Assembly: GCA_946699065.1 (NCBI GenBank)
Contig: CAMPDV010000282.1
Location: 1-64,000 of the forward strand
Length of the DNA: 64,000 nucleotides
DNA from: Loxodes magnus
Lineage: Eukaryota > Ciliophora > Karyorelictea > Loxodida > Loxodidae
Reading direction: 5' to 3'
Numbering within the stretch: position 1 is the stretch's first letter; each line of letters opens with the position of its first letter. Positions 21,240 to 34,000 of the stretch are shown here, piece by piece. The notes beneath the pieces are model-generated. The model made no database searches. It was not told the DNA's origin and was given only the letters and a program-made list of their open reading frames with translations. Both the position numbers and the translations under genes were made by a program.

Positions 21240-24120
21240 TATTTCTTAATTCCCAAATTCTTGTTTGCATTAATATGGTTATTCTTCATTGTTCTCTACA
21301 CCTCCTTTGAGTCTTAGTTATTTTTAAAGGACAATATAGTTAATTCTAAAATCAGTTTAAAGCAGCGTTTTAACTATATAATTTCCGTTTTTTATAAATC
21401 GATAATTTCTTATGATGAAGTCAAAACTCCTCCTTTTATTCCTGGTTCATAAATACAGAGAATCTTCTCATTTTGATGAATTTATATGTTAAGCAATTTG
21501 GGGCAATTTTTGATATATTACCTGTAACTTATTATAATGAATAATGTCAATGAATCGTACTTTTCGCTCAATTTATTATCGATTTTTATATCTATTTCAT
21601 TTCCATCACACGTAGCATGGTTTAGTTTGCAAGATAAAGTTATAAATCTATTGCCTACTAAAGTGAAAAGATTCTAATTTCATCATTTATTGGACCTTAT
21701 AAATTAAATTAGTTAGGCGTCTTTAAATTCGTATTTATTTAAAATCTCTTCAATATTTATTTCATTAAACCCAAATTTTGACTATTTTAAGTTTAAAGTG
21801 TCTTGATTAAATTTGGCATCTCTTCAACTTCTCTTTCCAAATTTTGTTTGACTATCCCAATTCATCACATATGATGTCTAATTATTTGAATTTTCTAAAA
21901 TTTCAATCTGCTAATCTTCTTAAATTTAATCAATTAAAAATGTTTATGTTGAAGCGTTTCATTTTATTTCTTTCAAGTAAGATTGAGTTTTAGCATCTTA
22001 TTATTTTCTCTATATTTCTGAAATTTAAGCATAAGCATTTAGCTTCAATTCTACTTGATGCTCATAATCCTGCATGAGTTAAACATATAATCCGTTTAAT
22101 TCATTATATTACTCTTACAGTTTTCCATTATTCTATTTTGTGATTTATAGTTCTTGTTAAGAAGTAACTAGCTAATGATTGGTAACTACTGTTATTGTTC
22201 CTTCATCCTTAGTATTGATAGAATTTTAAGTCTAAATAACCTAATTCTTTAACTCCATGATTCTTGTCTAACTATAATTGCTTATTAATTTCCCTTTTTC
22301 TGTTCATGTTCAAGCATCTTTGCTATTAATTTTTAAGCAGGTTTGTGTTTCCTTTTCTCAAAACTATTTTTATTAACATGAGACAAGCCTTTAGTAGACA
22401 CTCTATATATCTTAATTGATAAATTATTTGTTTAATTTATCATATAAATTCTACAACTTTGTATACTTCAATTCAACGAAGTCGCACTAGGTAGATTTAT
22501 CTAAAAATAATAAGTCTGTACCAGTAGTTGAATTTAAAGTCGATATAGTAGCTTGAGAAATTTAGTTGCTGAATTGAATTTCAATTTATGTTTATTCATT
22601 CTATGCCTGAGGAGTGATTGTTTATGTAAAAATGCTTTTGACTGATTTGGCATATTTATTTTTTTGAAAGCTCAGTTCCTATGATATTTAATAATTCTCA
22701 TTTTGTAATAATTAACACTAAGCCTGTTTTTACTGGCAATTGACTGTAAGTGAATGTACCTTTTAGTCGATCTGATCTATTTTGCTTAATAAATGAAAAT
22801 TTTCACCTTTGAGATTTTAGTTAAGAGTTTCTACCTCCATAAGATGTTGTTATACTTCATTATGTCTCAAATTACATTTACTCAATTCAGCTTGAATGAA
22901 TTAAATTTGAGTAACCAAATTGTTTATAATATTTTGGGCTTCTTACTTGGAAGCAAGTATTGCCTCATCTTGTAGTTTAAAGGATTGTGTCATGTTCATT
23001 AGCTCCTCACGAAGCATAGCTTGTTTTTCTATACTTTGCTATTAAGTCTAAGTGAGAAGTTAACTCTAAGTTTCCAATTCTTATATTTAAGTTAAGGAAA
23101 GATCAGTATTCGTTTATATTGATTATTATTTATTTGTAGCATTATTTACAAATTATTTGGACTAAAGCATTAACTATTTCTACTAATTATCAAGCCTTAA
23201 GATTTAATTTTTATTCTAAATTTTCTTAATTTACTTTTGAGCTTTAAATAAATAAGTTTGGTATTATTCTAAGTGTATTTTATATTGTGATTTAATGTTT
23301 AAAGTTTCTTTATTGTGTTACTCATAGATATGTATTAGCTTTTCTTACAGAGAATTATTTTTAGTTATGAGTTTTTAAATTCGAAATTTAAGATTTTTGC
23401 TTTCACTTAGCCTTTAATTTTCAAAAGTATTTGCCTCTTCTATCTTGCTTTAAATTTTATGTTTTAATTTTGCAATTTTTTCTTAAAGTTACGCATTTTA
23501 AATCTCTTGATCAGTTAAGTATGTAATATCAAACTTCTCTTAGTAATCAGTTTAAATGTCTATATAAATCTGCTATTGACTTTTTATGTTATTTTGTGTA
23601 TTGAATTGTTGAATTTTTATAGTCTCTTATTAATTTTGTATTTAAATTTAATTTTAGTTTTTAATTAAAGAAATATCTTAAATATCCTAAGTATCTAAAG
23701 TATCTTACTGTATATACGATATTTTAGATACCATCGTAGAGGTTGAAGTAACAAGCTAGTCTTTTAAGTATATTTCCTATATTTGAGTTTAGTCTTCAAT
23801 TAATGTCCACGTTTTAAAGAATTGCCAAGCTGTCTTAGTGGAATTCGAAGATATCTATTAATTTGGCATTAACTGCAGCTCTTTAGCAAATTTCTTAGTA
23901 ATTTCATGATATTATCAACGCATTTAAGTTGCAGCGATTCCATGTCTATTTCATAAAAGTAGTTGAACATCTGCCTATGCTCATCGTTTTAGAAAGCAGC
24001 TTCTTTATTTTTAGATAAAGAAGAGTCGCTAAGAAAGAAATCTTGCGAATTTTTGTACAAGTCCATTTTTTTTTCTATAAGATAGTTTTTTGGAGTAAAT
24101 TACAGGCATATAACAACTGG
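21240..24120 (-). mobile_element. LINE ORF1-like region upstream of ORF2
   Basis: A long Gln-rich minus-strand frame precedes ORF2, for example QDYEHQVELKLNAYAQISEI, TSYVMNWDSQTKFGKRSWRD and LTLFIIISYRQ (22100-21520), continuing to within a few bases of the ORF2 ATG. It looks like a coiled-coil protein with a globular C-terminal part, as expected of a LINE ORF1. No intact CCHC knuckle was seen here. Frames above about 22400 were not resolved. Confidence 0.55.
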
Positions 24121-24129
24121 AAAATGAGG

Positions 24130-25070
24130 TAATATATATAGTTCTCAGTTATTGACTAGAACAAATACTACTCCAGCTATTTTCAACTATAAAACTAGTT
24201 TTTTTCTCTTGTATAAGTTCATTCAGGATTACAATAGAACTTTTCTAACTTTTTTATTCTTCTAAAATCAATATTATTTTTTAAAGCTCCAACATTTTTT
24301 GCAACTCTTGCATACATGCTATTAACTTTTGCAAAACTAGAATGCTTTCCTAAATCTTATTTTTAATTTCTGTTTTTTTAAGCCTTGTTTTGTCTTTCCA
24401 TTTGAGATTAGTTTATTCCAGTTTATTCTATTTCCATTTTTTATTCCTGAAATTTCCTTGATTTTTATTTTTTCCTGTTTTTGGCTTTGTAATTGGTTTT
24501 CGATCTGTTAGCTTTAATCTTGAATTTTCTATAGGTGAGAAATTGTCTGATTAAACTTCTCTCGTTAGTATTTTTGTAAGGCAAATAATTCCTTTTCCTA
24601 ATTGGCATTCTTTAATCCACCATATCTTAGAGACCATTGCTTATTAAATCTTCAGCTTAGAATTTTCCCCGCTGAGCTTCTTAACCTCTTTCTGGAGGTT
24701 TAGTATTTATTTGATGAGCTTCTTCATGCTTATTTGTCCAGAAGGATAAAGATTTGAGACTTCTAAATATAGGAAGGATTTTTCCTATTTCTTCAGTTTC
24801 TCACAAAGATTGGTTTTAAAGCAATATGAGTTACTGTTAGGTTCCTGAGTTTTACTTCTTTGAAGCCACGAAAAATCCCTTCCTGAAATCCGACATCTTT
24901 TTTATTATTTTACTCAGACAATTATAAACAAAAATTATGCATATTAATTCAGCTAATTTAATGATTCACTTAGTTATGGCTAACTTAATGGAGCATGGGA
25001 AAATAGGATGATATAATAACATCAGAAAGTATTTAACTGCTATATCTTATGATAATAAACTTATCTCACT
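24130..25070. repeat. Dispersed repeat copy interrupted by an ORF1 fragment
   Basis: 24130-24215 (tactccagctattttcaact and flanks) and 24925-25065 (ttaattcagctaatttaatg, then atagctatatcttac-like text) match neighbouring parts of 50880-51240. The ~700 bp between them is the ORF1 fragment. The second copy therefore looks like an unfilled site. Confidence 0.6.
24215..24896 (-). mobile_element. LINE ORF1 N-terminal fragment
   Basis: Starts at ATG 24896 with MSDFRKGFFVASKKQ, which matches MEGLKKGFYTTSRKQ of the plus-strand copy at 25220 and MSEGLQKGF at 43036. It continues with VSNLYPSGQISMKKLIKQIL and NLQKEVKKLSGENSKL, alignable with the 25220 copy. The fragment interrupts a dispersed repeat (24130-25070) that is uninterrupted at 50880-51240. 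Confidence 0.65.
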
Positions 25071-25219
25071 CTATTTTATAAATAGACAAAAGAAAACCAA
25101 ATTATTTTTATTTGTTTTATGATAAAGTATCTTCAAATAAGGCTATTCTTTTTGGAATATTTTTTTTTATTTACTAAGAGTTTTGTTAATTAATTCTCTA
25201 TTAACTTTTTTAACTCTAT

Positions 25220-26094
25220 ATGGAAGGCTTAAAGAAAGGTTTCTACACCACCTCCAGGAAATAGGAGAGGAAACCAGAAGCAACTCTTAATCAGTCGTCT
25301 TACAGTTAACCCTAATCTTCTTCGTAATAAGACTAAACTCCGGCGAAGTAACATTAATCTTCCTTACCCAGGGGAGAATATCCAATTGCTAGGACAAGCC
25401 ATGAACTCACTCCGTCAACGCGGGAAAAGCCAAGGAAGCAGCCTAAGTCGGCTCTACATTAGGAGGTGTCGGAAGTCTATCCATCCGGGTATTTGAGCAA
25501 GAACAACTAAAAAAGGTAGTCATAAACCTATAGGAAGAGGTTAAAAAGCTCAAAAGGGAAAATACGAAGTTAATGGATTTAATTGAGCAACATGATTCAA
25601 GAGAGCTTCGAATGGCAAATTGGGAAAGGGAGCTTGACATTCTCTGGAAGTATCAGTAGGAAGAGGTGAAACAGATGAGTGCCTCAATAAAGACGATACA
25701 AGATTAGAATAAGGAAATAATATTAAGTTAGAGACAAGAAATTCCTAAGATCGTCAAAATGGAAATAGAAGAAGAGCAGGTAATCAAGATGGAGCCGGCT
25801 AGAAAGATAAAGAAGAAATGTTACTTTTGTAAAAGCCAGAATCATCTGTACAGAAGATGCAAGAAATTCTAGAAATTCAAGAAAGAATACTGAATTAAAG
25901 AAGAAAAGGAAAGGAAGAAACTGTATTGCAATAAAGACGGACAAATATACAAGAAAAAATAAAAACAATCAGGAACTTCAAGAATAGAGAAGATGAGAAT
26001 TAGGACAAGAGAGAATCAAGAAGAAAAACCACCAAGATTGAAAAACTTTTATTTTATGCGGCGGTTTGAAGCTACTGCAGAACATTTAAATTGA
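25220..26094 (+). mobile_element. LINE ORF1 copy with CCHC knuckle, frameshifted
   Basis: ATG 25220 opens MEGLKKGFYTTSRKQ. A second frame carries coiled coil (NLQEEVKKLKRENTKLMDL) and an intact CX2CX4HX4C knuckle, CYFCKSQNHLYRRC, at about 25830, ending at TGA 26092-26094. One base change near 25490-25505 separates the two frames; total length leaves remainder 2. A (TTGAA)4 tract follows directly. The copy points away from the LINE at 17.6-24 kb and is GC-richer than its surroundings, suggesting recent arrival. Its RNA-binding role is inferred from the family. Confidence 0.75.
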
Positions 26095-26110
26095 ATTGAA
26101 TTGAATTGAA
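26091..26110 (+). repeat. (TTGAA)4 microsatellite at the element end
   Basis: Four perfect TTGAA units overlap the TGA of the ORF1 copy. Many non-LTR elements end in short tandem repeats, so this may be the 3' terminus of the copy. Confidence 0.7.
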
Positions 26111-26245
26111 CTTTTTTTAACTTTTCAATTAATATTTAAAGTGTACTAGTTTTCATATATTTCATTAATTAGATACTCTTAGCTAATGCGCATCCTTAGA
26201 AACTTTTAATTTTCCATTTAATAATAATAATATAAATAAATTAGA

Positions 26246-26286
26246 TTATAGAGCGTGTAGCACTCTCGTTGGTGTGCAGCTCTTTA
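26246..26286. repeat. Dispersed motif ttatagagcgtgtag...gcagctcttta (copy 1)
   Basis: A GC-rich motif that recurs at 42910-42949 (opposite orientation), 60861-60892 and, degenerately, 63791-63820. On the minus strand it can be read as RAAHQR, shared in protein with the copy at 42910. An AGAGC...GCTCT inverted pair closes it. Confidence 0.6.
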
Positions 26287-26299
26287 AATTAATTTTATT

Positions 26300-27640
26300 T
26301 AATGTTGAAAATTTTTTTTATGGGTCTCTCTATCCTTTTTTCTTTTCCTGCAATACATCCCTGTAGTTTTTCCTTCCAAGCATAGGATGAAATATACGAT
26401 TACAAGTACATCTTTCTCCAACCTATAATGAAGAAGGTTTTTTCCTGGCATTCAGAGTTCTCCAGCTTGTCGAATCTTCCTTCTCTTGTTATTGATTTCT
26501 CTTTCTCCGATTTATTCTCCGTCCACGCTCATTTTATAGTTGCCTTGCTGGGCCTCCAAGCAGCATCCGAAGGAAAGGGCTTTCCACCCTATTTAAAATA
26601 TCTATCAATATTTTACTTAAAGGTTTAAAAAGGATTTTGCTTTCTCCAGGATTTTCAACCCTGTTTGAAGCGGTTCATATTTTTTGGTATGCTTGACTTT
26701 TACGGTTCTTTTAGGTAAGGAAGACTATCAGGAAACTTGTTTTTCGTATGAGATTCCTTGAAAAACTTTTCTTTTATATATTTCTGATTTTTTAGGTAGA
26801 TTCTTGCTATCTCTTTTAGTGTTTCTTCCTCCTATTTTTTTAGTTTTTTAGATTTTTAACAGTTTTAAATTAAATGACAGATTGATTATCAATAACAGTA
26901 TTTCTTCCTGCTAATTGTTCTTTGCGTTTTTTTCATAATGTTTTTTAATATCTTCTATTCTTTTAATTAAGGTACCTTAATCTTTATTAATCTCTTATTA
27001 ATATTTATATTGAGGAGCGAGTATGTATGATAACTAATTTTATTTAGTTTCTTTTCTATTTTTACATATTAAGATGGTGGAAGTTAAATCTGAGATAAGA
27101 TTTATTCTCGCGTTATAAAATATTTTTTATTAGTAAATCTTTAAGTAAATCAATTTTAATTTTTAGTTTGATATCTTTATTTGCTAAAATTTCTGTTATC
27201 TAATTTGAAAGAATGAAGATTGTTTCCTCTTGTTTAACTATGACTATTTAAAGTTTTAAATTTTTTCCTTTTTAGATTAGCAGCTCGGGATTTGTCATGT
27301 GCTTGTCTTTAAAAGGAGATGAATAACTTGATTAATCAATAGCCTATAATTCTTATTTTTAGATCTTAAGATCTTTTCTTCTAGCCTTCTTAATTTCTCC
27401 TTTTGTATGGATTTGTCCAATTTTAGATTCCATTTTTTATTAGGAAACTTTTATAAATCTTAATTTTTTATTTATAAGCAATAATTTTAATATTGATATC
27501 AACTCTTATATAAATCCTCGCTTTTCTTCCATTCAATAAATGACTTAAAAAAAGGGAGAATAAGTAGCTCCAGTTTAAGAGAGATAATAAACTTAATACT
27601 TTAATTGCTTTTGTATAAGAAAAAAGTTTTTTTATTTTAA
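26300..27640. other. Unresolved region, possibly minus-strand coding in part
   Basis: 26330-26640 is GC-richer and its minus strand gives text such as GGKPFPSDAAWRPSKATIKW, perhaps from another mobile-element ORF. 26640-27640 is pyrimidine-rich on the plus strand, but no domain was recognised. Confidence 0.3.
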
Positions 27641-27658
27641 TTTATTCAATTCTTCTAG

Positions 27659-29618
27659 TCAAAAAATCATGCAGCGACATCTTGATTTTTTCACGATCTA
27701 AACTTAGTTCATGCTAGCTTCTCTTTGTAAAAGTTATTCTAAATCTTTTTTCAAATCCTATTAAGTCATATTTGAATTTTATCTTAGGATAATCTCAACA
27801 AAACCTTTTAAGCTTATTAGTCTATATTATTCTTTCTTTGAATAATGGAAATATCAGTCAATATCTCTCCTCCTTTTTAGCATTTTAAACTGTTTCTTAT
27901 TTTCTTCATCTTAAGTTTATATAAAATCTTAGTATTTTTATCTTAACTATTAATCTTATTCCGTTAAAGGGTTATAAACGCCGTATAAAAAGATAAAAAT
28001 TTCTCCAAAACGGTTTCCATTTACTTCAAGTTAGAATTTATGCTAATATTTTCCTGAATCTTTCTCCGTTTTAATTTCTATTTCCACTATTTCGCTTTAA
28101 TTTGGATTTAAGTCTCCTATTTTGTAATTTTATACCAAATTATCTATATTTTCTATCGAAACATTTTATGGCCATTGCTCTTTTCCAATATTTTATACTT
28201 CTAACTATATTTTAACCACTTCTTCATTTAAATAATTATTAAGCCCTTATTTTAACTTAATAGAACCTTAAGGTAATTACGTCACTTCAAAGTGGACTTA
28301 GCATTCATTTGAAATATTTTACTTATCACTTTTCTTAAGTACAAATGTTTAAAAGAATTTTGTTTCTTTAAAATCAATAAAACTAATTTATATCTTCTTT
28401 ATAGTAGATTCTTATGGTTATAGATTTTGGTCTATTTTTCAAAGTTATTGTGCTTCATTCAAGATTAAATAAACAGGCAAATTTCACTTTTCAATTCCAA
28501 TATTTTTTATTTTGCTAATTTATAAAACTTACAATTCTAGTTCAACTTGCTAACCGCTATATACTCTTTAATATTAATTAACGCATTCTATTTTTCCCTG
28601 TATAAAGACTTACTTCATATATTGAACTATATTCACTCTTTTTATCCTCCTAATATGTTTTTCATTATTTTTCGTTTATTATTTTATTATTGGACTGCAG
28701 TTGACTTTATCTTAACTCTTCATCTTTCTTTTACAGTTATAGAGCAAGTTCTTGAATTTTATTTTCATAGCTTAGATACATATTTTATAACTAATTTTGG
28801 AATTAGTTAGTTAAATCATTTTATGCCTTTTAAATCTAATCCTATAAATAATTCTTTTCTAATTGTACTTGCTAGATTTAGTTTGGAAAATCTTGCTCTT
28901 TTAATTTTACTTCTTCCTAAAAAATAAGTTAAAAGTTGTTTCTTTATTCTGTGTCATTAATTATTTCTTCTTAGTATTTTTATCTTAACTAGTACATTAT
29001 TCCTGGCTTTTTTTACGAATAATACTACTCTACTTTTTCAGGATTATGCTTATATATCCAAGCTATTTTATGTAATACTTATTCTTCTTGACTGCTTATT
29101 TTATTTTCCTTCGAAAAAGAAGTCTAATCTTTATTAAAATATGCAAGCAACTGTAAACACTTAGATTATAACTCGTCCATTTGTTTCATTCGCTAGCACA
29201 TTTATTCCATTTCATTTAGACTTTATCTGTACTTTTCTTCTTTTGTATCCATTTTTAAGTTTCTATCTAATACATCTAGATCTCATTGAATCTACTTTAA
29301 TAAGTCAGAATCCTCTCTAGGTTCTAATATTCTAGCTATCTTTTCTCTTTTTCTAAACTTCTAAATTATTTGAGTAGTTTTTTAAGTTTTTTCATCGAAT
29401 TCAGCAAGATCTGACCTGGTTATTTTACTAAGTTAATTTAAGTTTTCCGTAATCCAATTAATGATATTCTAACACCGCTATGATACCAGGTCATAGAGAG
29501 AATACTAGATATCTGGCTGTTAGCATAGCTCAATAGTTTTGGTTAGCTATTATATCCCTTAATAAAATTGATTAGTCTCACTAGGTTTTTATGGATTAGA
29601 CTAATAATTAGGCTACAT
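27659..29618 (-). CDS. Coiled-coil protein with tandem NBR1-type FW domains, gene A
   Basis: Three exons: 29618-28614, 28597-28533 and 28514-27659, separated by a 16-nt (28598-28613) and an 18-nt (28515-28532) GTAAGT...AG intron. All junctions keep frame, giving 641 residues to TGA 27659-27661. The N-terminal part (LEPREDYDLLKQIQWDLDVL) is helical and coiled. Two Ig-like repeats follow, with ELEFKIKNIGIEKWNLPV and LEVQNIGKEQWPQNV plus GNRFGEIFIFLYGVYNP, the pattern of the FW domain of NBR1 and ILRUN (next-to-BRCA1 central domain). It lacks the Gln-rich exon and first intron of genes B and C. FW proteins act in selective autophagy or protein scaffolding, so that role is inference. Its 3' half is nearly identical to B. 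Confidence 0.85.
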
Positions 29619-29619
29619 T

Positions 29620-32080
29620 TTTAAATAATAATATATTTGAAATGAAGCTTTAAATGTAACTAACTATCCACAAGTTATTTATAGCTCTTTTTATATGAAT
29701 CTTTTCTTTTAGTTTCCACTTTAATAGTAAATAAATAATTTAAAGGTAAAAATTAAATTAAAATAAAGATACGGATTTTTTAATTTAAGAACAAGGTTAT
29801 GCTCTTAAGGGCCTGGTTTAAGAGCAGAGATTGTGTTAGCTAGTAATAGAAGATACACTATAAAGACTTTGCAATAGCATTTAATAAAATCTACTCATTT
29901 TAAAACTTTTGTTTTGTAAATAGTTTTGTATAATAATACCTAAACCACGTGATTACCCCAGGTTTAAATATTCACGACGCAAATTATCAAATCAAAACTC
30001 TGTTTGGCTTTATATTCCTTAGATACCTTGACTAAGCGATTTTTGTCTTCATAATGTACAATACTATCTTTCGATCTAGCTAGACTTTCTAGTAAATTAT
30101 ATATAGTAAAATCCCTATTAAACACTGCACTTTTTCGGAGTATAATATTCCGATATAAATTTATTGATTTTCATTATAGAATTAGCAAGATACTAGTATA
30201 TAGCACTAGTTACTTTTTTAAGTATCTTTCTATAGTTTCTTTATACTCAAGAGATACTATTTTGCATGCTTTTTCTTCTTCATTTATTCTAATTTAAGAG
30301 CAAGAAGGAAATATTAAGCTAATAGACAAATGAAGTATGTTGCATTCTAAAATGGGAAGTTGTAAACGCTTTTAACTCTAAATCTGCTATATATTTTTTA
30401 TCCTTATTTTATATAAGAAATTTCTTATAAGTTGCTTATTTAATCTTGTGTAATCTAAAGGCACTCCTTAAATAAACTAGCAAAGAGAAGCTAAAATCTC
30501 CTCTATTAAATACTCCAATTTTTATATATCAAACTGAAGAAAAATATATGGAACTCTCTTACTCAAGTGGAGCAAATTAACTGATACTAAGCTCTTGAAA
30601 TCACAAGTAAAACTATCGTATCAAGTATTAGGAGTTAAGCATTTTAAATGATTATTTCTATGAAAATAGCTTCATTTTCTAAATGAATGCTTTCTTTAAA
30701 CTTTTCCCTCAAATTTGAAGCCGTGGATTTCCTCTGAAAACAACGCTATACGACTGTCTTTTTAGCATAAGCTTACTACTCTAAGCAGATAATCTATCCG
30801 CTTCTTAATTATGAACAGAAAGGGTTATTCAATGTTCTCCAAGTTTATTCTCTATTTTATAGCTGAAATATGTAAACTATTATCAGTAGCTTTGGAATTA
30901 TTGCTACTTACATATTTGATTACTCTTATTACTAACCTAGGGAAACTATTAGAGATTATAGAAGACAAGGAAAGGCTAATTATTTTCTGAGAAGCATTAA
31001 TTTGATAAGTTGCTGATTTACTCAGCTTCCTTATTATTAAAAGAAACAGCTATTAGATTATAAAGCTTAGATCATTATTACTTTATAAAAAGCTATCATA
31101 AAGCCTATAGTTTTATTAACTAATAAATATGCCTTTAGGTAAATCTGTAAGTTAAGGACTTCAAATATATTATAAAAGGCATATTGCATTTGACAGGCTA
31201 ATTAAGACCTATCTAATTTAGATGATAAGCTTCAGCTATAATATTTCTAATTGGCATATCCTTTATTTATGAGATCAGTATATAAAATAATGACTTTAGC
31301 TTTTTGATTATATTATTTAAAGTTAATAGGATATTAAAACATTAATTAAAGGATGTCATTTTTATCTGGCCTGTCACAAATCACCATTATTAGCCTAAAT
31401 AATTTAGTAACTTTCTCTTCCAAGGATATAAAGTTCTTCATCCTTCTTTTATATAAAAGTAGTCAAAGATCTGGTTATCTTATAGAAGTTTAGAAATTCG
31501 TTACTAATCTTTTTCTACAACTTCTGAAGAACTAAAAATTGATAGGAATTCTATATGGCAATTTTATAAACCAATTGAGTTCATCAAATTATTCCTTATC
31601 TCCTCTTAATATACTAAATCAAGAACTAAATGCGTTTGTTATATTCATAAGCTTCACTCTCTTAGATTTACTATAGCAATACCATTTAAACTCCTTTACA
31701 TCATTTCTAATCTTCTACAAGTCATTGGACCAAATGATATCACTTGCTACTTTTTACTATTAGACTCTTTTCTAATTTAGCATGATCACTAACTAAGCTA
31801 TTTAGATATATTTTGCACTATTTAGTAACGCTCAGAGAGTGATTAATCAAGTCATTCAACTTTAATACTTTTTGCTGATTTATTCTCTTCTTAGTATTCA
31901 AGGTGGCTAAGATGACCGAATAGAATTGGTTGATGAGATGGTAATTTTGATAAGAATGAAGATTGTAAGCAGAAAAGCTTCCTAAGATATTAAAAGTAAG
32001 GGATAAGTGATAAAAATAGAGACATTTAATTAAACAGTAATTATAAGGATAAACTTTATATATTCAATTATATAAAACGG
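29620..32080. other. Diverged paralogous block, coding-like in places
   Basis: 30160-31000 matches 53330-54200 in the same orientation at many short identical strings (for example actccaatttttatatat and gattactcttattactaac). The minus strand of 30200-30560 reads like protein (IGVFNRGDFSFSLLVYLRSA, KKFLIQNKDKKYIADLELKA), but the other copy has lost this frame. No function could be assigned; it may be a decayed gene. Confidence 0.4.
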
Positions 32081-32089
32081 AAGTACTGA

Positions 32090-32180
32090 GCGACGGAATT
32101 CTTTCTATCGGAAAATGGGAAAATCTGGGAAAAAATTCTCAACTCAGATTATTAAAAGAGAGAAGTCTAGGAAAAAGAGC
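32090..32180 (+). mobile_element. LINE ORF1 fragment
   Basis: gggaaaatctgggaaaaaat and flanking bases match the ORF1 at 8890-8960 (FFPSGNGKIRKKILNSDY versus FFLSENGKIWEKILNSDY). Only about 90 bp are shared. Confidence 0.65.
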
Positions 32181-32229
32181 AATGCAAAAATAGAATATGC
32201 AGGAATGGAGATATTATACATTTAAAACT

Positions 32230-33990
32230 TCAATTAAGTTGGAAGGCTAATATTTATTTTAATGATTAAGGATTAATTATATCAAAACCAAATGAGGATG
32301 TGAATATTCTAAAAATACAGCTGACAGTAGAGTAAAAAAGCTTGAATAAAACAAAAGAAAACAATCAAAATAAACCTTTTGGTGAAACTATTAAAAATCA
32401 GAAGAAAATCGAAGTATTATTGAATCAAAAGAGTAAATAGATTATTAGCAAGATGTTAAGACGATGGAAGAAGGACTTTGGAAATTGGATATAGCGTTAG
32501 TAGTATAAGGAATTAAGCATATTAAGAAGGTTAAATTTAGTAATGTAAAAGATTCTTTACTCTTGGTCAATAAGCTGGTGGGAACACGTAAGAACAAAAA
32601 GGCAGAAGAATGGACTTGACTGCTTAAAGAAAGTTTAATTAGATAATTTTACAGAACTACTGAATATTTACCAATAATGCAGAAGACGCTTAGCAAGCTA
32701 TTTCAATTTGTACTAAGAACTAGCCGATTTAAAAAATAAATAAAGGTCTTGAGTTAGTGAAAGCGAAAGAATAGGAGGACCTAAGCTTGAATTTACTTTA
32801 AAATAAAGCTAATTAATACTATAAAATATCCCAGATAATGGGAAATCTGATTATTTTGGAATTGCACTAAAAATAATTAAATTAGCCAAGGTATTGCAAG
32901 AAAGAAAGTGGGATTAGGAGTAATAAATGCTGAGGCCGTCTAGTTTATCTAGCAATTTTTCGAATGATAAGTAAACTAAATAGAGAACAAAATATATCTA
33001 AAACTACATATCAAGCTAAGAAAGCTAAGATGGTTATATCTTCATTATATAGTTTACTAGTAATCCTTCTTTAGAAAAATTCTAGTAATTAAAGTAAATA
33101 GTTAGTTGTAAGCAAAAAGAAAGATTTAGAGTTATTTTTCTATTGAAGGTGTAATAGATTAGAAGTTACAACAGTATAAAAGCACAATTTTTTAAGCTAA
33201 GAAAAAATTTCTCTCATAAACTACAAAAAAATCAAATAATTACATTACTTACACAATCTAAAACTATAATATAGAACCTAACCTCATTAGAAGAAAACTG
33301 ACTAGCTCTTACAGGAATATCTGAGAAAGTCTATAGCTTAATCATTGAAGAGCTAGAATAAGAACTATAGGATTAAAAAAGTTTATATGACAATTTATTT
33401 TTGACATATAATCATAGCTCTGAAAACTCTTAAGAATTTTAACATGAAATAGATGAATTCTTGAACGAAGACAAGAAAACAGAAATACCACCATTTGGTT
33501 ATTCAGGAGCAGGAAATGGCGTTGCTTATAAAGCAACTAGCCTTAAGTTTACTAAAGAAAAACACGAATGCTTGCCAGTTTGTGCATACTTACCTATCAT
33601 AAAAGAGTTTAGAAATAGCTTAGCTTAACAGGCATTAAGCATATACAGCATTAAAGCTCAGAGCAACTGAAGCTTAGGAAGATAGTATTCCTTCTAGATG
33701 CTTACGATGAGATTGGAAATTATGTGTCTATAATGAACACAAATAAGCGCACAACAAAATTACCACAACGAAGTATATAATAGCATGTAGAAGTAACTAT
33801 GTCTTGAAAACTGATAGCTATAAGCAGTTCTTTTTTTCTTTATTATGAGAAAAAGCAAATGAACTAGCTGTATGAGCTTTATAAAAAGCCTTTTACGATA
33901 AGCTAGATCCAAGACTATTCAAAATTAATTCTTTGAAATAGACAGAAGAATAAGAGATAAATCCTAGTGGAGATAAGGGAAAAAATAATT
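32230..33990 (+). CDS. Plus-strand coding-like region, possibly helical-repeat protein
   Basis: Purine-rich, with protein-like stretches in changing frames. FTNNAEDAQQAISICTKNQP and NLLQNKANQYYKISQIMGNL (32660-32860) resemble TPR helices. ENWLALTGISEKVYSLIIEE, NHSSENSQEFQHEIDEFLNE and PPFGYSGAGNGVAYKATSLK lie at 33280-33560. Tiny introns of the kind seen elsewhere could join them but were not resolved. No homolog was recognised; it could also be a decaying gene. Confidence 0.35.
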
Positions 33991-34000
33991 TATAGGCAAA

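Noticed and set aside
26246-26286. A tRNA gene
   Set aside because: There is a D-arm-like part and an A-box-like string, but no anticodon arm, T-arm or B box follows in any of the four copies.
28547-28810. 87-residue plus-strand open frame under the standard code
   Set aside because: It is antisense to gene A and repeats antisense to gene B at 38892-39092, so it is explained by the genes on the other strand.
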